The notes: generated by a model from the letters alone, not told the origin. A DNA stretch of 64,000 nt from Mucilaginibacter limnophilus (GCF_004005815.1 NZ_SACK01000008.1:184858-248857), one strand, 5' to 3'. Shown: positions 8,903-18,387, counted from the stretch's first letter. Numbers and translations: made by a program.

Positions 8903-8952
8903 ACCCGTTCAGATTACACCCATGGTTCTACGTCCTGTGCCCGCCGGACTAA
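8899..8952 (+). CDS. 17-residue peptide ORF with strong Shine-Dalgarno
   Basis: ATG at 8899 overlaps the preceding stop (ATGA) and is preceded by AAAGGAGG at 8885-8892, six bases upstream, an unusually strong ribosome binding site for Bacteroidota. The peptide is MNPFRLHPWFYVLCPPD: aromatic, proline-rich, one cysteine. It could be a translated leader peptide, a secreted peptide precursor, or only a device to couple translation. No homology can be asserted. Confidence 0.35.
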   Translation: MNPFRLHPWFYVLCPPD

Positions 8953-9041
8953 GCGACCGATCAACGGCAACCTCCGCCAGTTAATAGTTAATCCAGGTTG
9001 CCGTTCTTCTTCCCTTTTTCTTAACCATTCATTAAACGCTC

Positions 9042-9602
9042 ATGAAAAAAATAACGATCAACATCGTCCTGGCATTGCTATGCCTGAATTTTCCGGCTGC
9101 TCAAGCACAGCCAACCAAAACCTCCGGAAAACTCACCGTCGGGGACCAGTTCCCGGTCACCGCCATCAAAGACATCATCAATACAAAAACAACTGCCATT
9201 GACCTGAATAAACAGGCAAAAGACCTGGTCATCCTGAACTTCTGGACCACCTGGTGCTCCAGCTGCATCAAGAACTTCCCCAAGGAAGAAGCCCTGCAAC
9301 AACAGTTCAAAGACCGCATGCAACTTTATCTGGTCAACGGCAATGACGGCGACTTTAAACGCGGCGTCCAGATCGTGCTTGACCGGTACAAAGAGAACTA
9401 CGGCAAACGCCTGAACATCCCGGTGGTCTATCCCGGCGACTACATCACCAACCTTTTCCGCTACACCTCTTACCCGCACTGCGTATGGCTGAACAAGCAA
9501 GGAAAAATCATCGGCATCACGGATGGTGAAGCGCTGACCGCAGCGAATATCGAAAAAGCACTCAGAGGCGACCCGTTCAATCTCCCGATTAAAACCGACT
9601 AA
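9042..9602 (+). CDS. TlpA-like periplasmic thiol-disulfide oxidoreductase
   Basis: A 186-residue protein with a signal peptide (about residues 1-22, ending AQAQ) and a thioredoxin fold. The active site is WTTWCSSCIKNFP, i.e. a CSSC motif, followed by the expected cis-proline region YTSYPHCVWL. The GDQFP opening is typical of TlpA/AlkHPx-type members. Only four bases separate it from SusC, so the thioredoxin is co-expressed with the outer-membrane transporter. In this family the CxxC pair usually reduces disulfides of exported proteins. Confidence 0.88.
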   Translation: MKKITINIVLALLCLNFPAAQAQPTKTSGKLTVGDQFPVTAIKDIINTKTTAIDLNKQAKDLVILNFWTTWCSSCIKNFPKEEALQQQFKDRMQLYLVNGNDGDFKRGVQIVLDRYKENYGKRLNIPVVYPGDYITNLFRYTSYPHCVWLNKQGKIIGITDGEALTAANIEKALRGDPFNLPIKTD

Positions 9603-9606
9603 CCTC

Positions 9607-12600
9607 ATGAAAACACTTTACAGACATTTTTTATATATCCTGCTGGCCCTGTCCATCACGCTGCCAGCAGCTGCTCAATCTTATTATAAGATCTACGGAC
9701 GCGTTTATTCCGATGACGGCAAGCCACTGGAAGGAGCCAGCGTCAGATTCCTTCAACATGGCACCTCTGCCAGCACAGACAGCACCGGTGAATTCGGCAT
9801 CCTGTTCTATGAGCCGGCCGACAGCTTAAAGATCACCCACATCGGTTACCGGCCGCTCGTCGTGAAGGTGGACGCCAAAACGAAGATACCCCTGCGCCTG
9901 ACCCTGGAACTATCGGTCAATGACCTGAAAGAGGTCGTGGTCAGTTCCGGCTACCAGGAACTTCCGAAAGAACGGGCCACCGGCTCCTTTTATAAGCTCG
10001 ACAACAAAATTCTCAGTCAACGCGTAACGCCAGACATCATCAGCCGCATTGAAGGCCTGACCAGCGGCCTGCTGATCGACCGCCGGGAGCCCAACCAGAC
10101 CAGTATTCAGTTACGTGGCGTGGCGACCCTGACCGGTGCGGCGAGTGCGCCCCTGGTCGTCCTGGACAACTTTCCTTACCCGGGGGATATCGCCAATATC
10201 AATCCCAATGACGTCGAAAGTATCACCGTCCTGAAAGACGCCGCTGCGACCTCGATATGGGGCGCCAGGGCCGGCAACGGTGTGATCGTGATCACGACCA
10301 AAAAAGCGAGGAACGGCCAGCCGCTGACCGTTAATTTTAATGGGAACGTGACGCTCTCCTCCAAACCCGACCTGTTCAGCGCGAACCAGCTATCCGTCAA
10401 CAGCACTATCGATCTGCAGCGACAATTATTTGCGAAAGGGAACTATGATGCCCTATTTGACGACTTCAGCCATCCCGGAATTCCCGCCGTGGCCGAGATC
10501 CTGCAGCAAGTAAAAAGCGGTGCCATCAGCAGTGCGCAGGGAGAAAAACAGCTCAATGCGCTGCGGCAACACGACCTTCGCGAAGACATGGATCGCTATC
10601 TTTACCGGCCGGCCGTCGTACAGCAATATGCCCTTAACCTCAGCGGCTCCGGGAAGCAGGTCAAATACCTGCTGTCGACCGGTTATGACCGTAACGCCTC
10701 GAACCTGAAAGGCAATACCAACGACAGGATCACGCTTCGTTCGAACACGACCGTTGATCTGACGAAAAAGTGGCAGCTGCAAACCGATGTCTTGTTGACA
10801 AGAACTACCGGACAGACCAACAGCCCCGGCGGTTACGGCGCTTACAATTTCGGGAGCAATAACCTCTACCCGTATACGCGACTCGTCAATGCCGATGGGA
10901 GCCCGGCGGCGGTCGACCTGTTTTTCCGCGGCTTCTATACCGATACCGCCGGCAATGGAAAATTACAGGACTGGAAATACCGGCCGTTGCAGGAACTGGC
11001 CAACAATGACAATACCCAGAAACGGACGGATGTACTGGTGAACCTGGGCAGCACTTATAAAGTGAGGAGTTGGCTGACCGCTGATGTCAAGTACCAGTAC
11101 CAGTCGGCCTTCAACAATAATCGCCTGTTCTTTAATTCCCAGTCTTACTATACCCGCGACCTGATCAACCGCTATTCGCAGGTCATTGGCAATACGGTCA
11201 CCTCCGCCATTCCCTCCGGCGGCATCTTACGGACAACGGATGTAGAAACGCGGGCGCAATCCGTGAGAGCTCAACTTAATGTCAACCAAAGCTGGAACGA
11301 CCGTAATGAATTTTCCGGTATCATCGGCTCAGAGATCAGGGAAGCGGTCGACGACCTCAATATCCGGACCGTTTACGGATTTGATCCCGCCACCCAAGTC
11401 AGTTCGCCGGTCGACCATACCCGGCCTTACCCGACCTTCGATTCGATGTATGGGAACAGCTATGTACCCTATGAGACCGTCATCAACCGGCTGACGAACC
11501 GCTTTGTCAGCGTTTATGCCAACGCGGCCTATACCTATAACCGGAAATACACTTTAAGCGGCAGCATCAGGCGGGATGCCTCGAACATTTTTGGTACCAC
11601 GACCAATCAGAAATGGGTCCCGCTCTGGTCAGGGGGAATGAAGTGGCAGCTCAGCGAAGAGCCCTTTTTTAAGGTCGACTGGCTCTCCCAGCTTTCCCTT
11701 AGGGCATCTTATGGCGTGAGCGGCAACCTTGACCCGACACAATCGGCCTTGACCCGCATCCAATATTACAGCGCCGGGCAAAATGTCGTGCCTTATTCAT
11801 TTGTCGGCATCAACGCGCCGCCTAACCCGGACCTGCGCTGGGAACAGGTGAAAACACTGAATATCGGCACTGACTTCAGTATGCTCAACGGGCGATTGAG
11901 CGGCTCGATAGACTACTATACCAAGCGTTCTACCGACCTGATCAACAGCGTATCCCTTGACCCGACCGTCGGATTCGGTATCGCCGACCGGAATTCAGCC
12001 AGCATTGCCGGGCACGGCCTCGACCTGGTCCTGAACACAATGAATCTGACAGGGCCGTTCCGCTGGAACAGTATGCTGCTCTTTAACTACGTTCAATACA
12101 AGGTTACCAAAAACCTTAATCCACCGACGACAAACGGTCTGACCCTGGACGGCACCTTCCTGTTCCCGGTATTGGATATGAACCCCTATGAGATCATCAG
12201 CTACCGCTGGGCAGGACTTGATCCTAAAACAGGCGATCCCTTGGGATATGTGAACGGCCAACCCTCGAACGACTACAATGCGATATCGACTACGCCGATC
12301 GAGCAGCAGGTAAGAAGCGGTTCGGCATTGCCGCCATTTTTCGGGACACTCAGGAACGTATTTACCTGGAGAGGATTTACGCTTTCTGCCAACATCCTTT
12401 ACCAGTTTCATTATTACTTCCGTGTGCCGACCACCAATTACACCGATCTTGTCGCGGGACGTCCCGGTTATACCGACTTCGATCAGCGCTGGATGGAGCC
12501 GGGAGATGAAACAAGGACAAATGTACCCTCGCTCACTTATCCTACTAACGCAAGACGGGACAAGTTCTACCAGAAATCTGAGATCAACGTAGCGCCGGCG

Positions 12601-12813
12601 GATCATATACGACTGAATGACATGTATGCAGGCTGGAAATTACCCGCTTTGCGCCATATCGGAGGAATTAAAAATGCAGAGGTGTTCTTCTACGCGAACC
12701 AACTCAATCTGATCTTGTGGAAGAAAAACGACCGCGGTATCGATCCATTGATCGGCTATGGCGTCAAACCGCCTGCGACCTATTCCATTGGCATTAAAGC
12801 AACCTTACAATAA
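9607..12813 (+). CDS. SusC/RagA-family TonB-dependent outer membrane transporter
   Basis: A 1068-residue protein with a signal peptide (to about AAAQ at 24), a carboxypeptidase-regulatory-like beta-sandwich (YGRVYSDDGKPLEGASV through IGYRPLVVKV), a plug domain (QLRGVATLTG, VVLDNFPYPGDIANINPNDV, VLKDAAATSIWGARAGNGV) and a long C-terminal beta-barrel ending with an aromatic-rich strand. Length and order are normal for the family. It lacks an N-terminal FecR-interacting (STN) domain, so it should not signal to a FecR anti-sigma. The substrate cannot be read from sequence. Confidence 0.93.
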   Translation: MKTLYRHFLYILLALSITLPAAAQSYYKIYGRVYSDDGKPLEGASVRFLQHGTSASTDSTGEFGILFYEPADSLKITHIGYRPLVVKVDAKTKIPLRLTLELSVNDLKEVVVSSGYQELPKERATGSFYKLDNKILSQRVTPDIISRIEGLTSGLLIDRREPNQTSIQLRGVATLTGAASAPLVVLDNFPYPGDIANINPNDVESITVLKDAAATSIWGARAGNGVIVITTKKARNGQPLTVNFNGNVTLSSKPDLFSANQLSVNSTIDLQRQLFAKGNYDALFDDFSHPGIPAVAEILQQVKSGAISSAQGEKQLNALRQHDLREDMDRYLYRPAVVQQYALNLSGSGKQVKYLLSTGYDRNASNLKGNTNDRITLRSNTTVDLTKKWQLQTDVLLTRTTGQTNSPGGYGAYNFGSNNLYPYTRLVNADGSPAAVDLFFRGFYTDTAGNGKLQDWKYRPLQELANNDNTQKRTDVLVNLGSTYKVRSWLTADVKYQYQSAFNNNRLFFNSQSYYTRDLINRYSQVIGNTVTSAIPSGGILRTTDVETRAQSVRAQLNVNQSWNDRNEFSGIIGSEIREAVDDLNIRTVYGFDPATQVSSPVDHTRPYPTFDSMYGNSYVPYETVINRLTNRFVSVYANAAYTYNRKYTLSGSIRRDASNIFGTTTNQKWVPLWSGGMKWQLSEEPFFKVDWLSQLSLRASYGVSGNLDPTQSALTRIQYYSAGQNVVPYSFVGINAPPNPDLRWEQVKTLNIGTDFSMLNGRLSGSIDYYTKRSTDLINSVSLDPTVGFGIADRNSASIAGHGLDLVLNTMNLTGPFRWNSMLLFNYVQYKVTKNLNPPTTNGLTLDGTFLFPVLDMNPYEIISYRWAGLDPKTGDPLGYVNGQPSNDYNAISTTPIEQQVRSGSALPPFFGTLRNVFTWRGFTLSANILYQFHYYFRVPTTNYTDLVAGRPGYTDFDQRWMEPGDETRTNVPSLTYPTNARRDKFYQKSEINVAPADHIRLNDMYAGWKLPALRHIGGIKNAEVFFYANQLNLILWKKNDRGIDPLIGYGVKPPATYSIGIKATLQ

Positions 12814-12817
12814 TGAT

Positions 12818-14176
12818 ATGAAAACCATAACTAAATCAACGATCCACGCAGCGATGGTATGTACCGGTATCGTGCTGCTATTTTCTATTATTTCCTGCAA
12901 AAAATACCTGGAGGAAAAGCCCGACCTGTCCATCGCTACGCCTTCCACGATGAGCGATATTGAAGGCATACTCAATAATTATAATTTTATGAATGCACGC
13001 TACCCCTCGGCCTCTGAAGTAAGTGCGGATAACTTCTATCTTCTTACCGCGGATTTTAACGCCTTAAATGACCGGCAACGCAATTTTTATCTGCGGCAAA
13101 AATTCGATGATATAGGCGGTGATTACTCGGCATTGTACACCACGATCGAATATGCGAACATTATCCTCGAAACGCTGGAAAAGATCAGCGGGGACGAAAC
13201 CCAAAAAGCACAATACCGTGCCGAAGCCAGATTTGTCAGAGCTTCGTGTCATTATGCTTTGGCCCAGCTTTTCGCCGCTCCCTATAACAATAACGATTCT
13301 GCGTTGGGCATTGCCCTGCGGCTGACCGCAAATATCAATGAGCGCCCTACGCGCGCTACGGTCAATGAAACCTATCAGGCTATCTTGGACGATCTCCAAG
13401 CTGCTGCAAAAGCTTTACCGTCCAGCCTTGCCCTCCGTTTCCGGCCAAACCGGGCTGCCGCCTTCGGGTTATTGTCGCGCGTGTTCCTGACCATGCAAAA
13501 CTTTGAACAAGCAGAAAAATACGCTGATTCCTGCCTTAGTATCTCCGGCACCCTGCTTGATTACAATAACCTAAATGCGAACGCTACGGTCCCCATCGCC
13601 CAGTTCAACGAAGAAATTTTGTACGATGCCCGGAGTTCACCTCCGGCTGCGCTCGCGACATCAAGGGCAAAGATCGATACTTTACTATATGCGTCCTATC
13701 AATCAAACGACCTAAGGCAAACAGTATATTTCCGTACGAACACGAATGGAAGCAGAAGCTTTAAAGGCAATTATACAGGACTGAATAATGCTTCTATTTT
13801 TAGTGGCGTGGCGACCGACGAAGTGTATTTAAATGGTGCTGAAGCAGCCGTACGTAACGGGCACCAGGCCAAGGCCCTGAGTCTAATAAATGCGCTGATG
13901 GCTAAACGCTGGAAGACAGGAACCTTCCAGCCTTACCAGACGACGGATGCAGCGACATTGCTTACTGAAATTTTAAAAGAGAGAAGGAAAGAGCTTTTGT
14001 TCAGGTCACTCCGCTGGGCCGACCTGCGCCGGCTTAACCAGGAAGCGGGGCGGTCACAAGTGCTGACCAGGGAGATCAATGGCCAGACTTACACGCTGGA
14101 ACCACAAAGTCCACGGTACGTTTTTGCCATAGACCGGGCGGCGGTGGAGATCAGCGGACTTCCGCAAAACCCGTAA
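12818..14176 (+). CDS. SusD/RagB-family substrate-binding lipoprotein
   Basis: The ATG at 12818, four bases after the SusC stop, gives MKTITKSTIH and a type II signal peptide ending LLFSIISC with the lipidated cysteine about residue 28; an upstream in-frame start inside susC is unlikely. About 452 residues. The mature protein has the helical TPR-like repeats of SusD (YADSCLSISGTLLDYNN, RAEARFVRASCHYALAQLF) and the C-terminal ERRKELLFRSLRWADLRRL segment that is diagnostic. It caps the adjacent SusC barrel. Confidence 0.92.
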   Translation: MKTITKSTIHAAMVCTGIVLLFSIISCKKYLEEKPDLSIATPSTMSDIEGILNNYNFMNARYPSASEVSADNFYLLTADFNALNDRQRNFYLRQKFDDIGGDYSALYTTIEYANIILETLEKISGDETQKAQYRAEARFVRASCHYALAQLFAAPYNNNDSALGIALRLTANINERPTRATVNETYQAILDDLQAAAKALPSSLALRFRPNRAAAFGLLSRVFLTMQNFEQAEKYADSCLSISGTLLDYNNLNANATVPIAQFNEEILYDARSSPPAALATSRAKIDTLLYASYQSNDLRQTVYFRTNTNGSRSFKGNYTGLNNASIFSGVATDEVYLNGAEAAVRNGHQAKALSLINALMAKRWKTGTFQPYQTTDAATLLTEILKERRKELLFRSLRWADLRRLNQEAGRSQVLTREINGQTYTLEPQSPRYVFAIDRAAVEISGLPQNP

Positions 14177-14181
14177 AACAT

Positions 14182-14206
14182 TAGAGCGGGTGATGAACCC
14201 GCTCTA
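14182..14206. terminator. Bidirectional hairpin terminator between susD and DUF6520 gene
   Basis: TAGAGCGGGT and ACCCGCTCTA form a perfect 10-bp stem with a GATGA loop, followed by a T-rich stretch on the plus strand. It sits between two convergent genes. Confidence 0.8.
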
Positions 14207-14213
14207 GTTATTT

Positions 14214-14534
14214 TTAATTCTTCATTTGGATATTGCCGTTTGCCGGACTACCGCTGTCCTGCGAATCCCAAAGGGCAGCTTTCTCCGCATCAAATTCAGA
14301 AGTCACCGGATGCTGGCCGGTGGCCCGGTTAGTGCCTAAAAGTACGCCGCAGACGTCCGAACCACTTGGGCAGGATGCAGCGCTCCGCACATAGTTATTG
14401 ATATTGGTGATATCTGCTTCAGCGGTTGAACTGGAGGTATATTCGTAAAAATAACCAACGGTTCTTTTCATGGTAAATGCACTGGCAGAAAGCGCGATAA
14501 CCGCAGCGATCATGGGAATAAATAACTTTTTCAT
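14214..14534 (-). CDS. DUF6520-family small secreted protein
   Basis: A 106-residue protein starting MKKLFIPMIAAVIALSASAF, a signal peptide in the form typical of DUF6520, followed by a mature part of about 85 residues. The mature protein has just two cysteines, in CPSGSDVC, and ends NGNIQMKN. Such small exported proteins recur in Bacteroidota beside MauE-type and TlpA genes; their function is unknown to me. The two cysteines could be the substrate of the neighbouring thiol-redox proteins (inference). Confidence 0.75.
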   Translation of the reverse strand: MKKLFIPMIAAVIALSASAFTMKRTVGYFYEYTSSSTAEADITNINNYVRSAASCPSGSDVCGVLLGTNRATGQHPVTSEFDAEKAALWDSQDSGSPANGNIQMKN

Positions 14535-14679
14535 GGTATAGCAGCCTTTTGTTTGATCAAAAAGGGCAGAAAAACTTTATGTTTTATAATTAATTACTTG
14601 CCTACTCTTTTAAGGTTTTCGGCGCCCCCTGGATTGACGATCCACTTTGGACTTTCCCTCGCTCATCTTCTTTTTTTTG

Positions 14680-15126
14680 TCACGGACCTCCTTTCCTGTT
14701 AGTTATGTATATTCCGGTTGAACTTACCAGCAAAAGGAACATATTGAAGGCAAAATGTACGGGCCAGCTCATGGCCGAAATAACGCCTCCGCAGGTGCAC
14801 GGTATGCGCCCAAAGCGACCTGTTAGTATCAGCCCGATATAAGCTGTAAAACCAACGAGTAATCCTGTTGCCAGCGAAAATCCGGTCCTTCTGGTTTTTT
14901 CATATGCGAGCAACGCGGCGGTCAGGATCTCTACTGGTGGTATGGTCCATACGACGAGTTCGCGGACCGTTGGCGAAAACGGTTGTTTTTGCATCTGTCC
15001 CCTGAACTCTTCGAAGTTGAGCAGTTTAGACATCGCGGTATAGAGGAACACGAGTAGCAGGGTCGACCCGAGCCATAAAGCTAATCCGGACTTTCGTTGA
15101 TAAGGTCTTGCTTCCATTGCACGCAT
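14680..15126 (-). CDS. MauE/DoxX-type redox-associated membrane protein
   Basis: A 148-residue integral membrane protein with four predicted helices (LALWLGSTLLLVFLYTAMSK, ELVVWTIPPVEILTAALLAY, LATGLLVGFTAYIGLIL, PVHFAFNMFLLLVSSTGIYI). The CTCGG motif between helices 3 and 4 is the hallmark of MauE-like proteins, which supply or relay electrons or disulfides to periplasmic proteins. It lies 145 bp upstream of the DUF6520 gene on the same strand and opposite the TlpA/SusCD operon. A GATC-centred palindrome TTTGATCAAA occurs upstream of both this gene (15209-15218) and the DUF6520 gene (14552-14561). Confidence 0.82.
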   Translation of the reverse strand: MRAMEARPYQRKSGLALWLGSTLLLVFLYTAMSKLLNFEEFRGQMQKQPFSPTVRELVVWTIPPVEILTAALLAYEKTRRTGFSLATGLLVGFTAYIGLILTGRFGRIPCTCGGVISAMSWPVHFAFNMFLLLVSSTGIYITNRKGGP

Positions 15127-15698
15127 TTTGATGAACGCTCTTTCAAAGTTCGCGTGAAGGTTGCGATCAAAACAGTAGCAAATAGGTGGTAATACGATAC
15201 CCGAAAACTTTGATCAAATCGTCTTTTGATCGCTATGAAAACATGTAGAAAGTTCAGCAATCAAGAGGTGAGGCCACGATCAGCACAAAAAACTTGTACC
15301 CTTTTGGGAGTGCTAATTATCAAGAAGATAAATTGAGAACTGCTTGTGAGTCCTTTACATTTCATACCAGGTGATGCTCGCTGGTGCTTATCGTATGAAA
15401 AAATAGGTTTGCATCACCCTTGACACCAATACTTACAAATGAGAACCTCTATGTGATTTTAATGGGGTTAGCTAAACGTTCCTTTTCGCTTCAATCTTGA
15501 TATCTTTTTGAAAAACCAGCTCATTTAAAAGAAAGGGGAGAAAAAGAAACCTAATCTAACAATTGAAGCAATCCGTAGCATCGATGGGAAATAGCTTAGA
15601 TTCTGAACCACCAGGCTTCCCTTAATAAGTATCACAAGCTATTAATGGTATAATCAAGTTGCAACTATATTTGATACATACGCAGATTAAACCACTGT
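15127..15698. other. Non-coding interval between the MauE gene and the SDR gene
   Basis: About 570 bp without a supported gene on either strand. It contains the MauE promoter side with palindrome TTTGATCAAA at 15209-15218. The rest is AT-rich with no clear repeat, RNA or ORF. Confidence 0.5.
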
Positions 15699-16493
15699 TT
15701 ACATTGCCCTATGGGTCTTAGTCCGCTTTCTAAGAGCTTCAAAGTTGGCAGCAGCATATTGATCGATCTTGTAGGGTTCCAGAAAGTTCGTTTTAATCTG
15801 TTCTTTCCGTTCCTCACCACCCATGATCACATTTATATCCTCTTGGATCAATCCTGCAATGGTCGCTAGCGCCACTTCTTGAGGCGTATCCATTTTGTCT
15901 ACTACAGCGGTTTTCATCATGTTGGTGTCTGTTGCCGATGGATACACGGTCATCACGTGAATGGGATATTGATGTAATTCCCGTCTCATGGCATCAGAGA
16001 ATTGCCCAACTGCAGCTTTTGTGGCTGCGTAAACACTGTAAAAGGGCATGGCGATATAACCGTAACCGGATGATATATTAACGATCGCGGCTTCCTTGCT
16101 CGTTTGCAGTAAGCCCAGCGTCTTTTTGGTCAGCAGAATGAGCCCCGTAAGATTGATGTTGATCTGTGCTAAGATATCCTCATCGCTGATGTCCGACAAT
16201 AGTCCAGCGCTGACAACACCCGCATTATTGATCAATATGTCTAAATTTCCCCACTCCGTTATGATGGTTTCACCGATTCGATTCAGGTCGTCCATCACAG
16301 ATACATCCGCCTCGATCGTCAGGATATTTACCTGCTCAGCGCTGAGATCCTGCTTAAGCGCCTCTAATGATGCTTTTTTCCGGCCCACAACAGCAATATG
16401 GTGTACGCCTTGACGTATAAGTTCTTCAATAATGGATCGACCAATACCCGCACCGCCACCGGTGATCAAGACTTTTTTATTTTCCAATCTCAT
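15699..16493 (-). CDS. Short-chain dehydrogenase/reductase
   Basis: A 264-residue classical SDR: nucleotide-binding TGGGAGIGRS near residue 11, NNAGV, and the catalytic Ser-Tyr-Lys array (NISSGYGYIAMPFYSVYAATKAA gives Y-x3-K). The substrate is unknown. It overlaps the upstream DUF417 gene by four bases, so both are read from the ECF promoter at 17015-17043. It lies in a stress regulon, which suggests reduction of carbonyl or quinone products. Confidence 0.88.
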   Translation of the reverse strand: MRLENKKVLITGGGAGIGRSIIEELIRQGVHHIAVVGRKKASLEALKQDLSAEQVNILTIEADVSVMDDLNRIGETIITEWGNLDILINNAGVVSAGLLSDISDEDILAQININLTGLILLTKKTLGLLQTSKEAAIVNISSGYGYIAMPFYSVYAATKAAVGQFSDAMRRELHQYPIHVMTVYPSATDTNMMKTAVVDKMDTPQEVALATIAGLIQEDINVIMGGEERKEQIKTNFLEPYKIDQYAAANFEALRKRTKTHRAM

Positions 16494-16990
16494 ATTGTTC
16501 CGATTAAATTTGATTTAACATTTTTGTGGTTGGCTGCTAATGCTTCACCGGCCGTCCATAAGGAAGCACCTAAAAGCACCAGGTCTTTGATCAAGAATTG
16601 GCCTGGTGAACCTGATATAAATGGAAATGACATACCCTGTTGGATAACTCCAGGCGTTGATAATAGAAAGGTCAATGTTATCACAAAGGTGATGACACCC
16701 AGTATGCTGCCCAACGCAGAAAGTTTTGGTGACATCGGGCGCATAGCGATCAAAAGCCCCGTGGCGATCTCAGTAACGCCAAGAATATTGGAGAAAGCTT
16801 GTGTGCTGAGAAAGCTGTAAGCCCAAGAGAAAAATGGACTGTGCTCTGCCAGGGGACGAATGCCCTCCGCTTCATATGATGTAAATTTTAACAGGCCGAT
16901 CCATATAAGCACCACGACAAGTCCGTAACGGATAACAATGGTGCCGGAAGTTAACAGATGGTCGGCATTGGTAGATGTTGATTGTTGCAT
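16490..16990 (-). CDS. DUF417/YkgB (RclC-like) membrane protein
   Basis: A 166-residue protein with four hydrophobic helices. The stretch IRYGLVVVLIWIGLLKFT, then IRPLAEHSPFFSW and LGVTEIATGLLIAM, matches the DUF417 family, whose E. coli member RclC belongs to the reactive-chlorine regulon. It is the first gene of a two-gene operon with the SDR. The start at 16990 is about 25 bases from the -10 element of the ECF promoter. Confidence 0.85.
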   Translation of the reverse strand: MQQSTSTNADHLLTSGTIVIRYGLVVVLIWIGLLKFTSYEAEGIRPLAEHSPFFSWAYSFLSTQAFSNILGVTEIATGLLIAMRPMSPKLSALGSILGVITFVITLTFLLSTPGVIQQGMSFPFISGSPGQFLIKDLVLLGASLWTAGEALAANHKNVKSNLIGTI

Positions 16991-17014
16991 AACGATTGCT
17001 TTAAAATTTTCTAT

Positions 17015-17043
17015 ATAGTCGGCAACCTGATTGAAACCTTACA
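17015..17043 (-). promoter_or_regulatory. ECF-type promoter P1 (DUF417-SDR operon)
   Basis: Read on the minus strand: TGTAAGGTT (17043-17035), a 13-base spacer, then CGACTA (17021-17016). It is one of nine sites with identical spacing in 17.0-27.3 kb and directs transcription into the gene starting at 16990. Confidence 0.75.
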
Positions 17044-17099
17044 AAAATTTATTTGAATGAACGACAATAGCAGATATATGTCCAGACCCTCAGGTAAGG

Positions 17100-18317
17100 C
17101 TAACGCATATGACGGAATAGGGATCGGATATCAAATAGCACCGCTTCAGGATTTTCATAATAACCAAAATGCCCCCCTTTTTCATGTGCGTTCAAATAAT
17201 GCAAGTTGTAAAGGCTCGCCTTCGGACCTGTTCGGAAAGCTTTTATTCGCTGCTCGGTAGTTACACCCACGGGATTTTCTCCTCCTAAAAACGTAATGCC
17301 GGTAGGTGCCTGGATCAGGGGCGTTTTATCATGCGATCGCTCCCATGGAAATTTAGCGCTGTCTGCGTAAAAGCGCATGGATGACCCTACGGTACCGGTC
17401 AGCCAATACAGCATCGCAGTGGTGATCATATGTTCCTTACTAAAAACACTCTCTACATCACCACCTTTTGTTTGTGCCCAGGACCGCCAACGCTCCAATA
17501 GCCAGGCCAGCAAGCCCACGGGCGAGTCTTGCAGGCCATAAGCCAGCGTTTGCGGATCGAGTACATGCACGGCATAATGACTGACAAAGCGCTTCATGCG
17601 TTCCAAACTTTGCTGCCTGATCTCTTCAGGCGTACGCTCTGCTGTTTGATGACCCGCAAAGACATCCCAGGGCCTTTCTTTATTGAACTGGTCGAGTTCC
17701 ATTGTATGCATCAAATGGATCCCATGTAGATCGTCTGCGTATTTATGTCCCAGTTGTGTAGTGATCAAAGCGCCCCAGTCTCCGCCACTGGCCGCGAACT
17801 TTGAATAACCGAGTATATCGGTCATCAGTGTATGCCATACGTCGGCCGTTTTCCAGAAATTAATGCCTGAGGGCGCAGGTGTTGAGAAGCCGTAGCCGGG
17901 AACAGATGGTATAACTACGTCGAAAGCATCATTTGCATTGCCGCCGTAACTGGAAGGATCAGTGAGTGGCCCGATGAGTTTTTGCATATCCCAGAACGAC
18001 CATGGCCAGCCATGTGTTAAAATGAGCGGTATCGTATTATTACCGATCCCTTTTTGATAAATGAAGTGAACCGGGAATCCTTCCATATGGATACGGTAAT
18101 GCTTGTACGCATTGATGCTTCGCTCGACCCGCCGCCAGTCATACTCATTCAGCCAGTACTTCATCAGGTCTTTCAGGTAACCGGCAGGCACGCCATAACT
18201 CCAATCATCGTTATCCGGATCGGCTGGCCACTTCGTATGTTGCAACCGATGCTTGAGGTCATCTAAGTCATCTTCCGGTATTTTGATCTTAAATTGGTAT
18301 TGCTCCAGAGTCTTCAT
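17100..18317 (-). CDS. Epoxide hydrolase (EHN-type alpha/beta hydrolase)
   Basis: A 405-residue protein of normal family length. The N-terminal EHN segment (KIPEDDLDDLKHRLQHTKWP) precedes an alpha/beta hydrolase core with oxyanion motif HGWPWSFWD, nucleophile motif GGDWGA (Asp attacks the epoxide), and catalytic histidine in EKGGHFGYYENPE. Microsomal-type epoxide hydrolases open epoxides to diols. No signal peptide is seen. It lies 70 bases downstream of the thioredoxin gene on the same strand and may be the last gene of the AhpC-DsbD-thioredoxin operon; I see no ECF-type box directly in front of it. Confidence 0.9.
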   Translation of the reverse strand: MKTLEQYQFKIKIPEDDLDDLKHRLQHTKWPADPDNDDWSYGVPAGYLKDLMKYWLNEYDWRRVERSINAYKHYRIHMEGFPVHFIYQKGIGNNTIPLILTHGWPWSFWDMQKLIGPLTDPSSYGGNANDAFDVVIPSVPGYGFSTPAPSGINFWKTADVWHTLMTDILGYSKFAASGGDWGALITTQLGHKYADDLHGIHLMHTMELDQFNKERPWDVFAGHQTAERTPEEIRQQSLERMKRFVSHYAVHVLDPQTLAYGLQDSPVGLLAWLLERWRSWAQTKGGDVESVFSKEHMITTAMLYWLTGTVGSSMRFYADSAKFPWERSHDKTPLIQAPTGITFLGGENPVGVTTEQRIKAFRTGPKASLYNLHYLNAHEKGGHFGYYENPEAVLFDIRSLFRHMR

Positions 18318-18387
18318 GATTTGATCAGCATTGATAAGATAAATTTAACATACCGCACTTGTGATGGTCGTTCAAATGATCCTTTGT

